DNA of 64,000 nt from Symbiodinium natans (lineage: Eukaryota; Sar; Dinophyceae; Suessiales; Symbiodiniaceae), in the NCBI GenBank assembly GCA_905221605.1, contig CAJNDS010000218.1, positions 1-64,000 on the forward strand, written 5' to 3'. The stretch's first letter is position 1; each line of letters begins with the position of its first letter. Under the pieces are notes generated by a model. That model saw only the letters and a list, made by a program, of their open reading frames with translations. It had not been told where the DNA came from and searched no databases. A program made the position numbers and the translations under genes. Positions 31,269-40,428 of the stretch are shown piece by piece.

Positions 31269-31732
31269 TAAGCCGCCAACCCCGAGCTCTTAAAGCGCTT
31301 GCCATTTCACGGGTGGCAAGGCAGAGTTTACATTTAGGGTTTTCGCGCTGCTGCCTCATTGTATCTGAGCAACTGAGCACGACTGCTATAGGGTTTTGGG
31401 GTTTAGGGTTAAAAGAGGGTATGGGGTTTAGGGTTTGGGGTTTGGGGTTTGGGGTTTAAAGAGGGTAGTTTAGAGTAACTGGGCATTCTTAAGTTAAGGT
31501 CAACTCTATACAATGTTACATATCCTTGCTGCTGAAAACGTAGCCCCGAATCCAAGCTCGAGTTCGACTGCCCTGATGGGGAGGGGGGGGGGGGGCCCGA
31601 AGTCTTTGTTACAAGTACTCGGGCCTTGCAGTGCCACACATATGGTCAGTGCTCAAAATCATGGGCCGCCTTATGATCATGACCCCAATAAACCCTAAAC
31701 CCTAAACCCTAAACCCTAAACCCTAAACCCTA

Positions 31733-31835
31733 AAGGGACCATGTGGAAAAAGTGATGGATCCCGCCTTTGGACGCGGCTGCACTTTGCGGCGCGTGATCG
31801 GCTCGAACTCTGCCATTGCTCCGGCGGACGGTGAA
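31733..31835. CDS. Exon, strand unclear
   Basis: Minus has an ATG start 'MAEFEPITRRKVQPRPKAGS' with a donor option TGG|GTCCCT (variant). Plus has 'MDPAFGRGCTLRRVIGSNSA' with donor GACG|GTGAAG. Both are plausible; flanked by CCCTAAA on the left. Confidence 0.45.
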
Positions 31836-31867
31836 GTGAGGTTTAAGGCCTTTGGGGCTCAGCCGCC

Positions 31868-32304
31868 GTGAATCTGCCTCAGGAGGTTGGGGCATGTCTC
31901 AGGAAGTTGCGGCATGAAGCTGTAGGAATTGAGGGTGCAGGTGGTTTAGGGTTCTGGAGAATTTCAGGGCCCAGAATTTTCGAGCCCGGTGATGTCCGGA
32001 TCTCGGGTGATGAGGGCTGCTGCCAGGGACTGTGTAGTCTTGGCAACTTGTCATGCTCTGGCCCTGCTTAGTTGATGAGCGGCCTGGGCAAAACAAGGTT
32101 AACCTTTCAATTATGGTAGGATTATATACACCAAAAAAGTTACTGGTTGCCTACTCGGCTACTATGTATGCCAAGCTTGAGATCATGGACTGGCATCAAG
32201 GCCCTCGACGTGCAAGTTTGAGCCGTGAGGGAAGCAGAGTCTTCAGGCATCTGGGTACTTCTCACTGCCCAGGGTTTGGGGTATTCCCGGCCGAGCTGTT
32301 CTAA
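31868..32304 (+). CDS. Overlapping plus-strand open frames
   Basis: Frame one, 31868-32071: 'RKLRHEAVGIEGAGGLGFWR'. Frame two, 32053-32304: 'QNKVNLSIMVGLYTPKKLLV' and 'YAKLEIMDWHQGPRRASLSR'. The second looks strongly protein-like. They could be joined by a splice near 32060. Confidence 0.4.
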
Positions 32305-32344
32305 ACCCTAAGTAGGGTTTAGTAAACCCTAAACCCTAGACCTA

Positions 32345-32468
32345 AATCCCACGAAGCCTTGTCTTCTCAACCTGTTGGTGCCCCTGCCATCAACTTCTGA
32401 CCTTTCGGCCTCGTTAGGTGGACATGTGGGCAGGAATTCTTCGAGAGCCCCAGACATCAGCAAACCAC
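32345..32468 (-). CDS. Exon 'LLMSGALEEFLPTCPPNEAE'
   Basis: Open minus frame continuing 'RSEVDGRGTNRLRRQGFVG'. CCCTAAA on the left, TTTAGGG on the right. Unknown protein, probably the same gene as the next minus exons. Confidence 0.5.
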
Positions 32469-32641
32469 TGTTTAGGGTTTAGGGTTTAGGGTTGAGGGTT
32501 GAGGGTTGAGGGTTGAGGGGGAATCGAAACTTCGAAGCACCCTTTTGCATCCAAACCCTTTTTCCTCAACCCTGAAGCATTCAGACCATGAATTCCCGAG
32601 TAACCCCCCATGCTCCAGGGCTCTCTCACAAATCCCCAGTA

Positions 32642-32727
32642 ACCCTAAACCCTAAACCCTAAACCCTAAACCCTAAACCCTAAACCCTAAACCCTAAACC
32701 CTAAACCCTAAACCCTAAACCCTAAAC
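32642..32727 (-). repeat. CCCTAAA tract that starts an intron
   Basis: About 12 heptads. Read on the minus strand, the first unit is the donor AAG|GTTTAGG of the exon at 32728-32781. Confidence 0.9.
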
Positions 32728-32781
32728 CTTGAGTCCCGGATCCTTTCTGGCTGCAGCTGCTGCAGGATTTCGAGCGCAACC
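32728..32781 (-). CDS. 54-bp exon spliced at both ends inside heptads
   Basis: Acceptor GGGTTTAG|G and donor CAAG|GTTTAGG are both telomere-like heptads. In between, 17 codons 'VALEILQQLQPERIRDS'. Phase 2 in, phase 2 out. Unknown protein. Confidence 0.55.
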
Positions 32782-32877
32782 CTAAACCCTAGCGAAGCCC
32801 AGCAAAGTCAGCAAACGCAGTAAACCCCCTAATTAAACACCCCCCCCCAAGACCCTAAACCTGCATCCAGCCCCAAC

Positions 32878-32975
32878 CCCGTCCTGAAGTGCAGCGCCAG
32901 TTCTGCAGCAAACTCCCCCATGAGCTCCTTAAACGTTCGGCTGCTGCGTTTTCGGCGCTGCGTACAGGGATTGTG
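32878..32975 (-). CDS. Exon 'SRTFKELMGEFAAELALHF'
   Basis: Open minus frame preceded by 'TQRRKRS'. Helical composition. A GT donor option lies at ACGGG|GTTGGG. Likely upstream of the 32728-32781 exon. Confidence 0.5.
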
Positions 32976-33083
32976 TGAGGGTGTGCAGTTCACAAGTCGG
33001 ACAAGCCCCAGGCTAGACACACAAGCAGTGGGGGTTCGGCCCGGCATTGGACCGCATTTGGAGTTGGTGTTTAGGAGTTACAT

Positions 33084-33188
33084 AGGTGGCTGTCAAAATT
33101 ATGCTCCCTTTTGGGGTACCCTAGATATTAGGTGCCGTATTATCATAGGGATCCCAAAAAAGGGACCATAGTTAGTTTTGACAACCAC
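33084..33188. mobile_element. Family J palindromic element
   Basis: GTGGCTGTCAAAATTATG .. TAGTTTTGACAACCAC inverted ends, about 105 bp; only one copy recognised in the window. Confidence 0.5.
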
Positions 33189-33504
33189 CCACACATGGCT
33201 CACACAGGATCAAGCGGCGAGCCGCCAGCACACCCACAAGCACTAACACCCTACAGTACATGACATACGCACCCCTGCAGTTGCAGCATCGAAATCCAAA
33301 ATATGGACCTTCAACACAGCATTGTGAGACCTGTGAAAAGCCCACCGTTCAACACAAAGAATTGTCGACCTAGCTGCCACGGCAGGGTTGATATTCAGGT
33401 ATGCTCAACCCTCCATGATTAGGCCCGACTAGGCTTCGTGGCACTTTACCCTTTCACTTTCACCCATACAGCCCTAAACCCTAAACCCTCAACCCTTAAC
33501 CCCT

Positions 33505-33625
33505 AAATGCGAACAGGCATCAGACTCGGCGATGATCTTGGTATGCTTGTCCACCTGAGCCGTTTGCCGCAAGAGCCCGCGCCACGCACCCCACAACATG
33601 GGGTTGTCTGGAGGTATACGGGAGA
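33505..33625 (-). CDS. Exon 'LLRQTAQVDKHTKIIAESDA'
   Basis: Minus frame 'PDNPMLWGAWRGLLRQTAQV..' open across the segment. The plus strand is also open ('GIRLGDDLGMLVHLSRLPQE'), less convincingly. Confidence 0.45.
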
Positions 33626-33667
33626 ACTACTCTCAACTAGGAAAATCACTTCCCCGAACGATTCCCT

Positions 33668-33803
33668 CAAACTTACCCTAAACCCTAAACCCTAAACCCT
33701 AAACCCTAAACCCTAAACGGCCCTAAACCCTAAACCCTAAACCCTAAACCCTAAACCCTAAACCCTAAACCCTAAACCCTAAACCCTAAACCCTAAACCC
33801 TAC
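33668..33803 (-). repeat. CCCTAAA tract
   Basis: About 18 heptads with one ACGGCCCTAAA interruption. Confidence 0.95.
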
Positions 33804-33805
33804 GA

Positions 33806-33932
33806 AATAACAAACAGTAGCCTCTGGAAAACTCTTCACAGCCAGGACGCATTCATCTTCAGCATCGACGCGGGATTCGGTGCGGTCAGGGTGCCCACAT
33901 GGTCCCAGAAGGTCCTCGGCCAAACCCTTTGT
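33806..33932 (-). CDS. Exon 'GLAEDLLGPCGHPDRTESRV'
   Basis: Minus frame continues 'DAEDECVLAVKSFPEATVCY' up to FVG at the edge of the CCCTAAA tract, where GTAGGG can serve as donor. To its right lies a TTA/TTCTTA microsatellite (33948-34018) and a G run. Confidence 0.55.
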
Positions 33933-33944
33933 TGAACCAGGTTT

Positions 33945-34052
33945 GTATTATTATTATTATTATTATTCTTATTATTATTCTTATTCTTATTATTCTTATT
34001 CTTATTCTTATATTATAGTTTTTTTTTGGGGTGTGGGGGGGGGGGGGGGGGC
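33945..34052 (+). repeat. TTA/TTC microsatellite and G run
   Basis: ATT and CTT triplets for about 70 bp, then T8 and G18. The tyrosine-rich ORF across it is an artefact. Confidence 0.85.
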
Positions 34053-34232
34053 TAGGGTTGAGGGGTTTAAGGGTTTCATGGGTTTGGGTGTACCCCTGGG
34101 TCATAAACCCTAACCATTCCCCCGGTGCACCAAAGCGCTTGTGTTGATTCTTCTAAAGTGCCTTAGGACGGCTGTGATGTTTAGGGTTTAGGGTCTAGGG
34201 TTTAGGGTTAGGGTTACATGGATTCTACACTT

Positions 34233-34371
34233 TCACAGCGTTCTTGTGGTTTGCACGAGGGATGTGAATTGTGGACCGAAGGGCCCAGCTTGGATGGGAT
34301 TTTTCCCATACCCATCCTCAACTTTGTTGGCAACATACTTACGAATCCAGGAAGCACAGTTCAAAGTCACC
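34233..34371 (-). CDS. Terminal exon 'VTLNCASWIRKYVANKVEDG'
   Basis: Begins exactly after GGGTTTAG (phase 2) and runs through 'YGKNPIQAGPFGPQFTSLVQ' to the stop at 34233. The acceptor is a telomere-like heptad. Unknown protein. Confidence 0.55.
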
Positions 34372-34430
34372 CTAAACCCTTTTTTGAAAAAACATCCCAA
34401 ACCCTCAACCCCTAAACCCGAAACCCCCAA

Positions 34431-34434
<4 letters not shown>

Positions 34435-34462
<28 letters not shown>
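34435..34462 (+). repeat. CT microsatellite
   Basis: About 13 CT units next to a CCCTAAA-like tract. Confidence 0.95.
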
Positions 34463-34466
<4 letters not shown>

Positions 34467-34499
34467 ACTCAGGAATCCGCCAGCCCCATAAACTACTAT

Positions 34500-34586
34500 T
34501 TGCTTTAGAACCCCAAAAGAACAAAAAATAATAATCCCTATAATTACCCTTGATAGGGAAGAATATTTCTAGGGGTTCTTAAGCAA
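34500..34586. mobile_element. Family F palindromic element
   Basis: GCTTTAGAACCCCAAAAGAAC .. TAGGGGTTCTTAAGC. On the minus strand the exon at 34587-34720 runs straight into GCTTAAG, which would be a GC donor. Other copies: 20094-20180, 42452-42546 (split), 55929-56017. Confidence 0.65.
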
Positions 34587-34720
34587 TTCGTAGTAAATGC
34601 GGCACAGCCGCCACAAGGCAGCTTCCGCGATGATGATCTCGTTGTGCGCGCCGACCTTGTTTGCCACAGGGCAGCGGTGAGGAATTGGCGGGCAGACAAA
34701 TGCACAGTTCAGAGGTTGTG
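34587..34720 (-). CDS. Exon 'KVGAHNEIIIAEAALWRLCR'
   Basis: Acceptor CCCTAAG|CA, then 'LNCAFVCPPIPHRCPVAN' and on to 'IYYEL' at the border with family F. Strong protein texture, no stop. No family recognised. Confidence 0.6.
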
Positions 34721-34727
34721 CTTAGGG

Positions 34728-34832
34728 TTTAGGGTTTAGGGTTTAGGGTTTAGGGTTTAGGGTTTAGGGTTTAGGGTTTAGGGTTTAGGGTTTAGGGTTT
34801 AGGGTTTAGGGTTTAGGGTTTAGGGTTTAGGG
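34728..34832 (+). repeat. TTTAGGG tract
   Basis: About 15 TTTAGGG heptads between two minus-strand exons. Confidence 0.95.
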
Positions 34833-34855
34833 CTTGTAGGGCAGTGCGGCAGTGC

Positions 34856-34967
34856 GGCAGTGCTGTCTGCAGCTTCTGCGCAAGATACCCAAGAGAGTCG
34901 GCAAAAACAAATTCTGCACGCCCTTTGCAGGGCCCAAGCCATAGACAACACTCTCATTCTCCTCTTC
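34856..34967 (-). CDS. Exon 'ESVVYGLGPAKGVQNLFLPT'
   Basis: Acceptor ATCCCCCACAG, then 'EEENESVVYG..LLGILRRSCRQH'. The 3' boundary is unclear (GC donor CAGACA|GCACTG possible). The preceding intron holds a family H element (34976-35105). Confidence 0.55.
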
Positions 34968-35337
34968 CTGTGGGGGATAGGACTAGGGGGACCCTTGGGG
35001 ATATAGACCCTCTGAATAAGGTCCCTTTTTAAGAGAGCCAGAAGAGTGTTCAGAAGGGGTTCCCTTTTAAGGGTCCCCCTTATCCTACCAAGGATCCTGG
35101 TCCTAGCCTCAAGGCCTGGACTTGGTACAATGGGCTTGCTTGCTTGCTTGCCGGTCAGAACAGACGAGCACATAAATGCCCCTAAACAACTACTTCACAA
35201 CAGTTACGCCGAAAGCACTAGCCCCTTGCGAAATCCGAGGCTGCAAAGATGCCAGAAAGCACACCTTCCGCTAATATTCTAAGCACCATCGAATTCGCAC
35301 GGGCAGGTTAGTCTCCGGGCGTACGCAGAACAAAGGG

Positions 35338-35395
35338 GGGAGAGAGAGTGAGAGTGAGAGAGTGAAAGTGAAAGAGAGAGCGAGAAAGAGAAAGC
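35338..35395 (+). repeat. GA-rich low-complexity
   Basis: AGAGAGAGTGAGAGTGAGAG and similar. Confidence 0.85.
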
Positions 35396-35689
35396 ATCAT
35401 AAAACGCGTTTGTGTTGCTTGGCTTGCTTGCCACACTCACAAAGCCAACAACGCAATCAATCCATGCCTCTTCGTTTGAGATCCCTGCCTCTCGCAGGTC
35501 CCAAAAAAAAGCCCCCTGAGATGCTTTCCTTCAGGTTTCCATGTCACTGACTTGTTCAGAGTTCTAAGTCACCCACTCAAGAACAACAAGCCAACTCAAA
35601 AGCCAAAGAACTCAACCCGACGGCAGACCCGAAACCCTGAGTTGCACTTAGGCAGTAAGCACTGCCCACCCGAGCCCTACGTGTTACGT

Positions 35690-35788
35690 GGTAGCCCAGT
35701 AAGCATGATACAACAATGAGGGCACCCTTTCTTTGTTTGGGGAACCCAGAACCGAACAAAACAAGTTAAGGGTATCACTGGGCTGCCA
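35690..35788. mobile_element. Family E element
   Basis: GGTAGCCCAGTAAGCATGAT .. GTATCACTGGGCTGCCAG. It lies within the intron before exon 35826-35978; the upstream plus segment 35600-35690 is open ('RNPELHLGSKHCPPEPYVL'). Confidence 0.65.
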
Positions 35789-35825
35789 GCCCTAAACTCG
35801 AGGCTTCAGCCTATTTGGGTTTCAG

Positions 35826-35978
35826 GGTACTGGGCATCCGGCCCGCAACTTCCGCTTGACCTTCGAGGTTCTGCGGTTCTGCTGGTACTCCAGGGTTCCT
35901 GAGGCGTGCCCCCTTCGGGTTAAGTTTAGGTTGGAAGGTATACTAGGATATGCTAATGTCTACCGTCACACACGGTGA
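35826..35978 (+). CDS. Terminal exon 'ARNFRLTFEVLRFCWYSRVP'
   Basis: Acceptor TTTGGGTTTCAG, then 50 codons including 'KFRLEGILGYANVYRHTR' and TGA at 35976-35978. Clear protein texture; no family recognised. Downstream, a hydrophobic minus frame (36157-35966) overlaps its end and is less likely real. Confidence 0.55.
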   Translation, partial: GTGHPARNFRLTFEVLRFCWYSRVPEACPLRVKFRLEGILGYANVYRHTR

Positions 35979-36309
35979 CAGACTACACTAGCGACTCTTG
36001 CAAAAGTGACTGCGATGTAACATAACAGAATAATCATCCACGATCCTAGGCTCCGGCCTGAGATGCAACGGAAAAGCAAAGAGACATGCAGGACAGCAGC
36101 AAACCCTTGCATTGGGTCAGAGGGCCGAAGGCCATTGTTCTTGTCACAAGTAACCAAACACGTATCCTTCCATCTGCTCTAACGCTATCGGCCGCTGTCT
36201 CAAAAGATCCCCTTGCAGACTTCTGGCTGGTTCTTTGCAGGGAATGAAAGAACGAGGTACCAATGAACTCCCTTAAAGGGTAGATGGCCCTAATTCCCTC
36301 ATTCCCGAC

Positions 36310-36462
36310 TAAGAACCAGTGGGACCCTAAACCCTAAACCCTGAACCCTAAACCCTAAACCCTAAACCCTGAACCCTAAACCCTAAACCCTAAACCCTAA
36401 GCCCTGAGCCCTCAACCCTCAACCTTCAACCCTATATCAACCCTAAACCCTAAACCCTAGAC
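36310..36462 (-). repeat. CCCTAAA/CCCTCAA tract
   Basis: Mixed heptads. Its last unit, read on minus, is the donor GTCTAGG of exon 36463-36545. Confidence 0.85.
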
Positions 36463-36545
36463 CTTTCCGGTGCCGATCTCGGGAGGCAAGGCACCTCGCT
36501 CGATGAAGTACGCGTGCTTGGCATCTTGCCCTGGAGCCACTTGTG
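36463..36545 (-). CDS. Exon 'DAKHAYFIERGALPPEIGTG'
   Basis: Open minus frame from 'TQVAPGQ' to GGAAAG|GTCTAGG. The pattern 'AYFIERGAL..EIGTGK' faintly resembles a cyclic-nucleotide-binding beta roll, but too little is present to call it. CCCTAAA left, TTTAGGG right. Confidence 0.55.
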
Positions 36546-36576
36546 TGTGGTACCATGTTTGTGTACCATTGTTGGG

Positions 36577-37430
36577 GGTTTAGGGTTTAGGGTTTAGGGT
36601 TTAGGGTTTAGGGTTTAGGGTTTAGGGTTTAGGGTTTAGGGTTTAGGGTTTAGGGTTTAGGGTTTAGGGTTTAGGGTTTCGGGTTTGGGGTTTGGGGTTT
36701 GGGGTTTGAGGGTTTGAGGGTTTTAGGGTTTAGGGTTTGGGGTTTTAAGGTTTTAGGGTTTAGGGTTCAGGGTTCAGGGTTTGAGGGTTTGAGGGTTTGA
36801 GGGTTTGAGGGTTTGAGGGTTTGAGGGTTTTGGGGTTTTGGGGTTTTGGGGTTTTGGGGTTTTGGGGTTTCGGGGTTTCGGGGTTTCGGGGTTTCGGGGG
36901 TTCGGGGTTTCGGGGTTTCGGGGTTTCGGGGGTTCGGGGGTTCGGGGGTTCGGGGGTTCGGGGGTTCGGGGGTTCGGGGGTTCGGGGGTTCGGGGGTTCG
37001 GGGTTTCGGGGTTTCGGGGTTTCGGGGTTTCGGGGTTTCGGGGTTTCGGGGTTTCGGGGTTTCGGGGTTTCGGGGTTTCGGGGTTTCGGGGTTTCGGGGT
37101 TTCGGGGTTTCGGGGTTTCGGGGTTCGGGGTTTCGGGGTTTCGGGGTTTCGGGGTTTCGGGGTTTTCGGGGTTTCGGGGGGTTTCGGGGTTTCGGGGTTT
37201 TCGGGGGGGTTTCGGGTTTCGGGGTTCGGGGGGGGTTTCGGGGTTTCGGGGTTTCGGGGTTTCGGGGTTTCGGGGTTTCGGGGTTTCGGGGTTTCGGGGT
37301 GGTTTGGGGTTTCGGGGTTTCGGGGTTTCGGGGTTTCGGGTTTTTCGGGGTTTCGGGTTTCGGGGTTTCGGGGTTTTGGGGTTTTGGGGTTTTGGGGTTT
37401 TAATAGTTTTGGGGTTTAGTAGGGTTTAGG
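36577..37430 (+). repeat. Telomere-like tract passing through octamer variants
   Basis: Order: TTTAGGG (36577-36680), TTTGGGG and TTTGAGGG (36680-36830), TTTTGGGG (36830-36868), TTTCGGGG with a TTCGGGGG core (36868-37370), TTTTGGGG (37370-37402), TTTAGGG. Three overlapping Gly/Phe-rich open frames of about 190-200 codons are by-products of the 8-bp period. Confidence 0.95.
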
Positions 37431-37469
37431 GTTGGGATGTTCCCCCTTATACTAACAGTCCTTAATGGG

Positions 37470-37471
37470 GA

Positions 37472-37504
<33 letters not shown>
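37470..37504 (+). repeat. C34 homopolymer truncating a family A element
   Basis: The left half of family A (TTGGGATGTTCCCCCTTATAC) runs into a very long C run; the right half is missing. Confidence 0.85.
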
Positions 37505-37506
<2 letters not shown>

Positions 37507-37597
37507 GCACCATTTTTCAGGAAGCCCCCGCACCCTTGACCGTAAAACGCAGGGTTTAGGGTTTAGGCTTGCTAGGGTTTAGGGTTTCCCTGCAAGC

Positions 37598-37665
37598 CCG
37601 GAATAGTCCAGTGCTCAATTTTGGGCGAAAGCCTTGAGCCGCCTGCCCTGATGATGCCGGAGGTT
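37598..37665 (-). CDS. Possible exon 'ASSGQAAQGFRPKLSTGLF'
   Basis: Open minus frame bordered on both sides by heptad-like sequence. No decisive splice sites. Confidence 0.35.
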
Positions 37666-37737
37666 TCGGGTTTAGGGCTTCAGGGTTTCGGAGCGGGTGC
37701 AGGCTTAAAACCCTAAACCCTGAACCCGAAACCTCTC

Positions 37738-37740
<3 letters not shown>

Positions 37741-37773
<33 letters not shown>
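37741..37773 (+). repeat. TA microsatellite
   Basis: Sixteen TA units. Confidence 0.95.
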
Positions 37774-37776
<3 letters not shown>

Positions 37777-37784
37777 ATGTGAAT

Positions 37785-38058
37785 GGACTTCGCGGGCAAG
37801 TGTTTTGTTTACTTGCCCACGAACTCTTTGACAATTGCGTACGAACTTGTTGACACTTCGATGGCCAAGAGTCACGAAGTTCGTGGGCAAGTGTTGCTTG
37901 TTTGCCGCGAACTTTTTGACACTTCGGGAGCCAAGTGTCGCAAAGGTGGGCAGGTGTCAAGAAGTTCGTGGGTAGGTGTTTCTTTCACTCGCCCATCAGC
38001 TTTTTGACATTTAGGGGCCAAGTGTCAAAAGTTCGTGGGCAAGCGCTTTTTTGGCAGT
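37785..38058. repeat. Tandem hairpin repeat with GTTCGTGGGCAAGTGTT core
   Basis: About four degenerate units of 70-85 bp, each with GAAGTTCGTGGGCAAGTG and an inverted CACTTGCCCACGAAC-like arm plus TTTTTGACACTT. Non-coding. Confidence 0.7.
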
Positions 38059-38177
38059 GGGGTTGGAAACTAAAATAGTGTCCTAATGTGGTGGGATCCA
38101 AAGGGTGGGTGGATATCCGATACCAGAGTGGCGAGCTTGACTTGCTTGAGATGCTGAACCCTAAACCCTAAACCCTA

Positions 38178-39873
38178 AACCATAGACCGCCCGCGCCAGG
38201 CGGCGGCCGGTACAACTGAACGCTACCGCTTCGAGATCTGCTTGCTTTGCCAAGCAGATCGAGTTTGCCACACCTGATGCATCCCTGCTAGCCATAGGGC
38301 ACAATGTAATAATGGATAACCCGAAACCCCCGACGCGCCACCCCGGCGGGGGAGGCCAGGGTTGCCCCCCACCAGGGTTGCCTTTATAGGGTTGCCCCCG
38401 CCATGGTTGCCCCCGCCAGGGTTGCCCCCGCCAGGGTTGCCCTTGCCGGGTTGCCCCACCTACCCCGCCAATGTTGCCCCCGCCAGGGTTGCCCCTGCCA
38501 GGGTTGCGCAGGGTTGCCCCCGCCAGGGTCGCCAGGGTTGGGGTTGCCCCCTCCAGGGTTGGGGTTGCCCCTGCCAGGGTTGGGGTTGCCCCGCCAGGGT
38601 TGCCCGCCAGGCAGGGTTTGCCCCCGCCAGGGTTGCCCCCGCCAGGGCTGCTTCCGCGAGGGTTGCCCCCGCCAGAGTTGCCCCCGCCAGTCAGGGTCGC
38701 CCTTGCTAGTGGCGGCAATGTTGCCCTGGCCAGGGTTGCCCGCCAGGGTTGCCCGCCGCATTCCCTCCATCTCATGGCTCGGGCTGGAACAACCGACACG
38801 GGCTTGGCCTGGCTTCAGCTTGGCCTCGAAAGTGTCTTAAACACAGAAGTTAGTAGGGAGAGTTGAGCCTTGATAGGGGCCCCCTGCGCCCCCCCCGGCC
38901 AGGGTTGCCCCCATCAGGGTGGCCCCCGCCAGGGTTGCCCCCGCCAGGCCCTCGCCAGGGTTGCCCATCAGGGTTGCCCCCGCCACCAGGTTTGCCCCCG
39001 CCAGGCTTCCCCCCTCAAAATGGCCCGCCAGGGTTGCCCCCACCAGGGATGCCCCCCGCCAGGGTGGTGGCCCTACCGCCCAAAATTCCTTTCCAACATT
39101 CCAGGGTCGCTCTCCGCAGGGTTGGCCTCGCCAGGGTGACAGGTTTGCCCCCGCCAGGGTTGCCCCGCCAGGTCCCCGATAGGGTTGCGATGCCAGGGTT
39201 GCCCTTGTGAGGGTTGTCCCTGCCAGGCTTTCCCCCGCCCCCTCCCCCTCAGGGTTGCCCCCGCCAGGGTCTCATTTGCAAGATTGCTCTAAACAAGTTG
39301 TTGCCCCCGCCAAGGTTGCCCCAACCGGGCGCCATGTCGCCTACTTGTGCACCTTCTCAGTGACGGCCCTCCCAGACAACCTGGTCCTCCTTGCGCGCTT
39401 GCAAGGCTTCGTCGTCCTTCTCTATGAAGGAACCACAAGCTCCCTGCCAAAGTACTCTATTATTTTTGCCCTCGCCAGGGTTGCACGCCAGGGTTGCGCC
39501 TGCCTGGGCTGGCCCCGCCGCATTCCCTCCATCTCATCCGGGTTATTCCGGAGTCCTGCGACCAACATGGCTCGGGTTGGAAAAACCGACACGGGGCTTG
39601 CTCTGGCTTAGCTATGGCCTTGAGGGTGTCTTAAACACAGTAGTTTGGATCCAGGACAGTGTAGGCTCAAGTAACAGCAGCAGTACGTCCCATCCCGGCC
39701 ATCGGGGAGAGTGGAGGTGAAAGCCCCCTTGATAGGGGGGTGGGGGGTAGACCGCTCTAAACGAGAAAAAGGCGGTAGTTTGGGTGGTTGGGGTGGGATC
39801 CGCTGCACCGAGGCGGCCCGACCCGCCACCACTCCCTGGCGCGGGTCGGGACCGGGGCGCTTTGGAACACCCT
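38178..39873 (+). mobile_element. Large dispersed repeat with 15-bp minisatellite, copy 1 (complete)
   Basis: The 5' block (CCGCCCGCGCCAGGCGGCGG..) at 38178-38330 recurs at 46895-47045. The middle is about 70 imperfect units of CAGGGTTGCCCCCGC. The 3' block (39610-39873, ending GGGACCGGGGCGCTTTGGAA) recurs at 53700-53983. A further internal block, GGAATTGTGCACC, is shared by all three copies. Both ends abut CCCTAAA tracts. No transposase is visible; Pro/Gly-rich frames are repeat translation. Confidence 0.7.
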
Positions 39874-39988
39874 AAACCCTAAACCCTAAACCCTAAACCC
39901 TAAACCCTAAACCCTAAACCCTAAACCCTGAACCCTGAACCCTGAACCCTGAACCCTGAACCCTAAACCCTAAACCCTGAACCCTAGT
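39873..39988 (-). repeat. CCCTAAA/CCCTGAA tract
   Basis: Includes a block of five CCCTGAA heptads. Confidence 0.9.
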
Positions 39989-39998
39989 CTCATGGTCT

Positions 39999-40094
39999 TC
40001 ATGGTCTTGGCCCAAAGATCTCAGCCGGCTCAACCTCGGAATTCTCGCGGATCCCTGGAGGAGGGGGCCCGGCCTGCTTCGAAGGCAGCTTCGC
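39999..40094 (-). CDS. Terminal exon 'AKLPSKQAGPPPPGIRENSE'
   Basis: Acceptor ATCCGCAAG, phase 0, continuing 'VEPAEIFGPRP' to TGA at 39999-40001. CCCTAAA on the left, TTTAGGG on the right. Proline-rich tail; unknown protein. Confidence 0.6.
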   Translation of the reverse strand, partial: AKLPSKQAGPPPPGIRENSEVEPAEIFGPRP

Positions 40095-40259
40095 CTTGCG
40101 GATTCGGGTTTAGGGTTTAGGGTTTGGGGTTTGGGGTTTAGGGTTTAGGGTTTGGGGTTTAGGGTTTAGGGTTTCGGGTTTAGGGTTTAGGGTTTAGGGC
40201 TTTGGCTTTAGGGTTTAGGGCTTAGGGGCGTGCACAAGGTTTCGTTTCAGCCTTTCATC

Positions 40260-40352
40260 TTGGGATGTTTCCCCATTACTAACAGTAATAGGGATTATAG
40301 TACCCCCATGAAATCCCGATTGAGGACCGTTTGTATAAGGGGGAGCATCCCA
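40260..40352. mobile_element. Family A element
   Basis: TTGGGATGTTTCCCC .. GGGGGAGCATCCCAA with shortened inner arms. Confidence 0.7.
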
Positions 40353-40428
40353 ACGTCCATCCCTCATTTCGTCGTGCTCTCTGTCTGTTCACTCTCTGCA
40401 CATTCTGAGAACCTTTCGCACAGGCTCT

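Noticed and set aside
33880-34113. Tyrosine-rich and isoleucine/arginine-rich ORFs
   Set aside because: Translations of a TTA/TTC microsatellite and a G run.
36821-37429. Three overlapping Gly/Phe-rich ORFs of 185-202 codons
   Set aside because: They are translations of the TTTCGGGG octamer in all three frames; no start context, splice sites or varied composition.
38161-39611. Long Pro/Gly/Ala-rich ORFs on both strands
   Set aside because: A 15-bp repeat is a multiple of three, so every frame stays open; composition is purely that of the unit.
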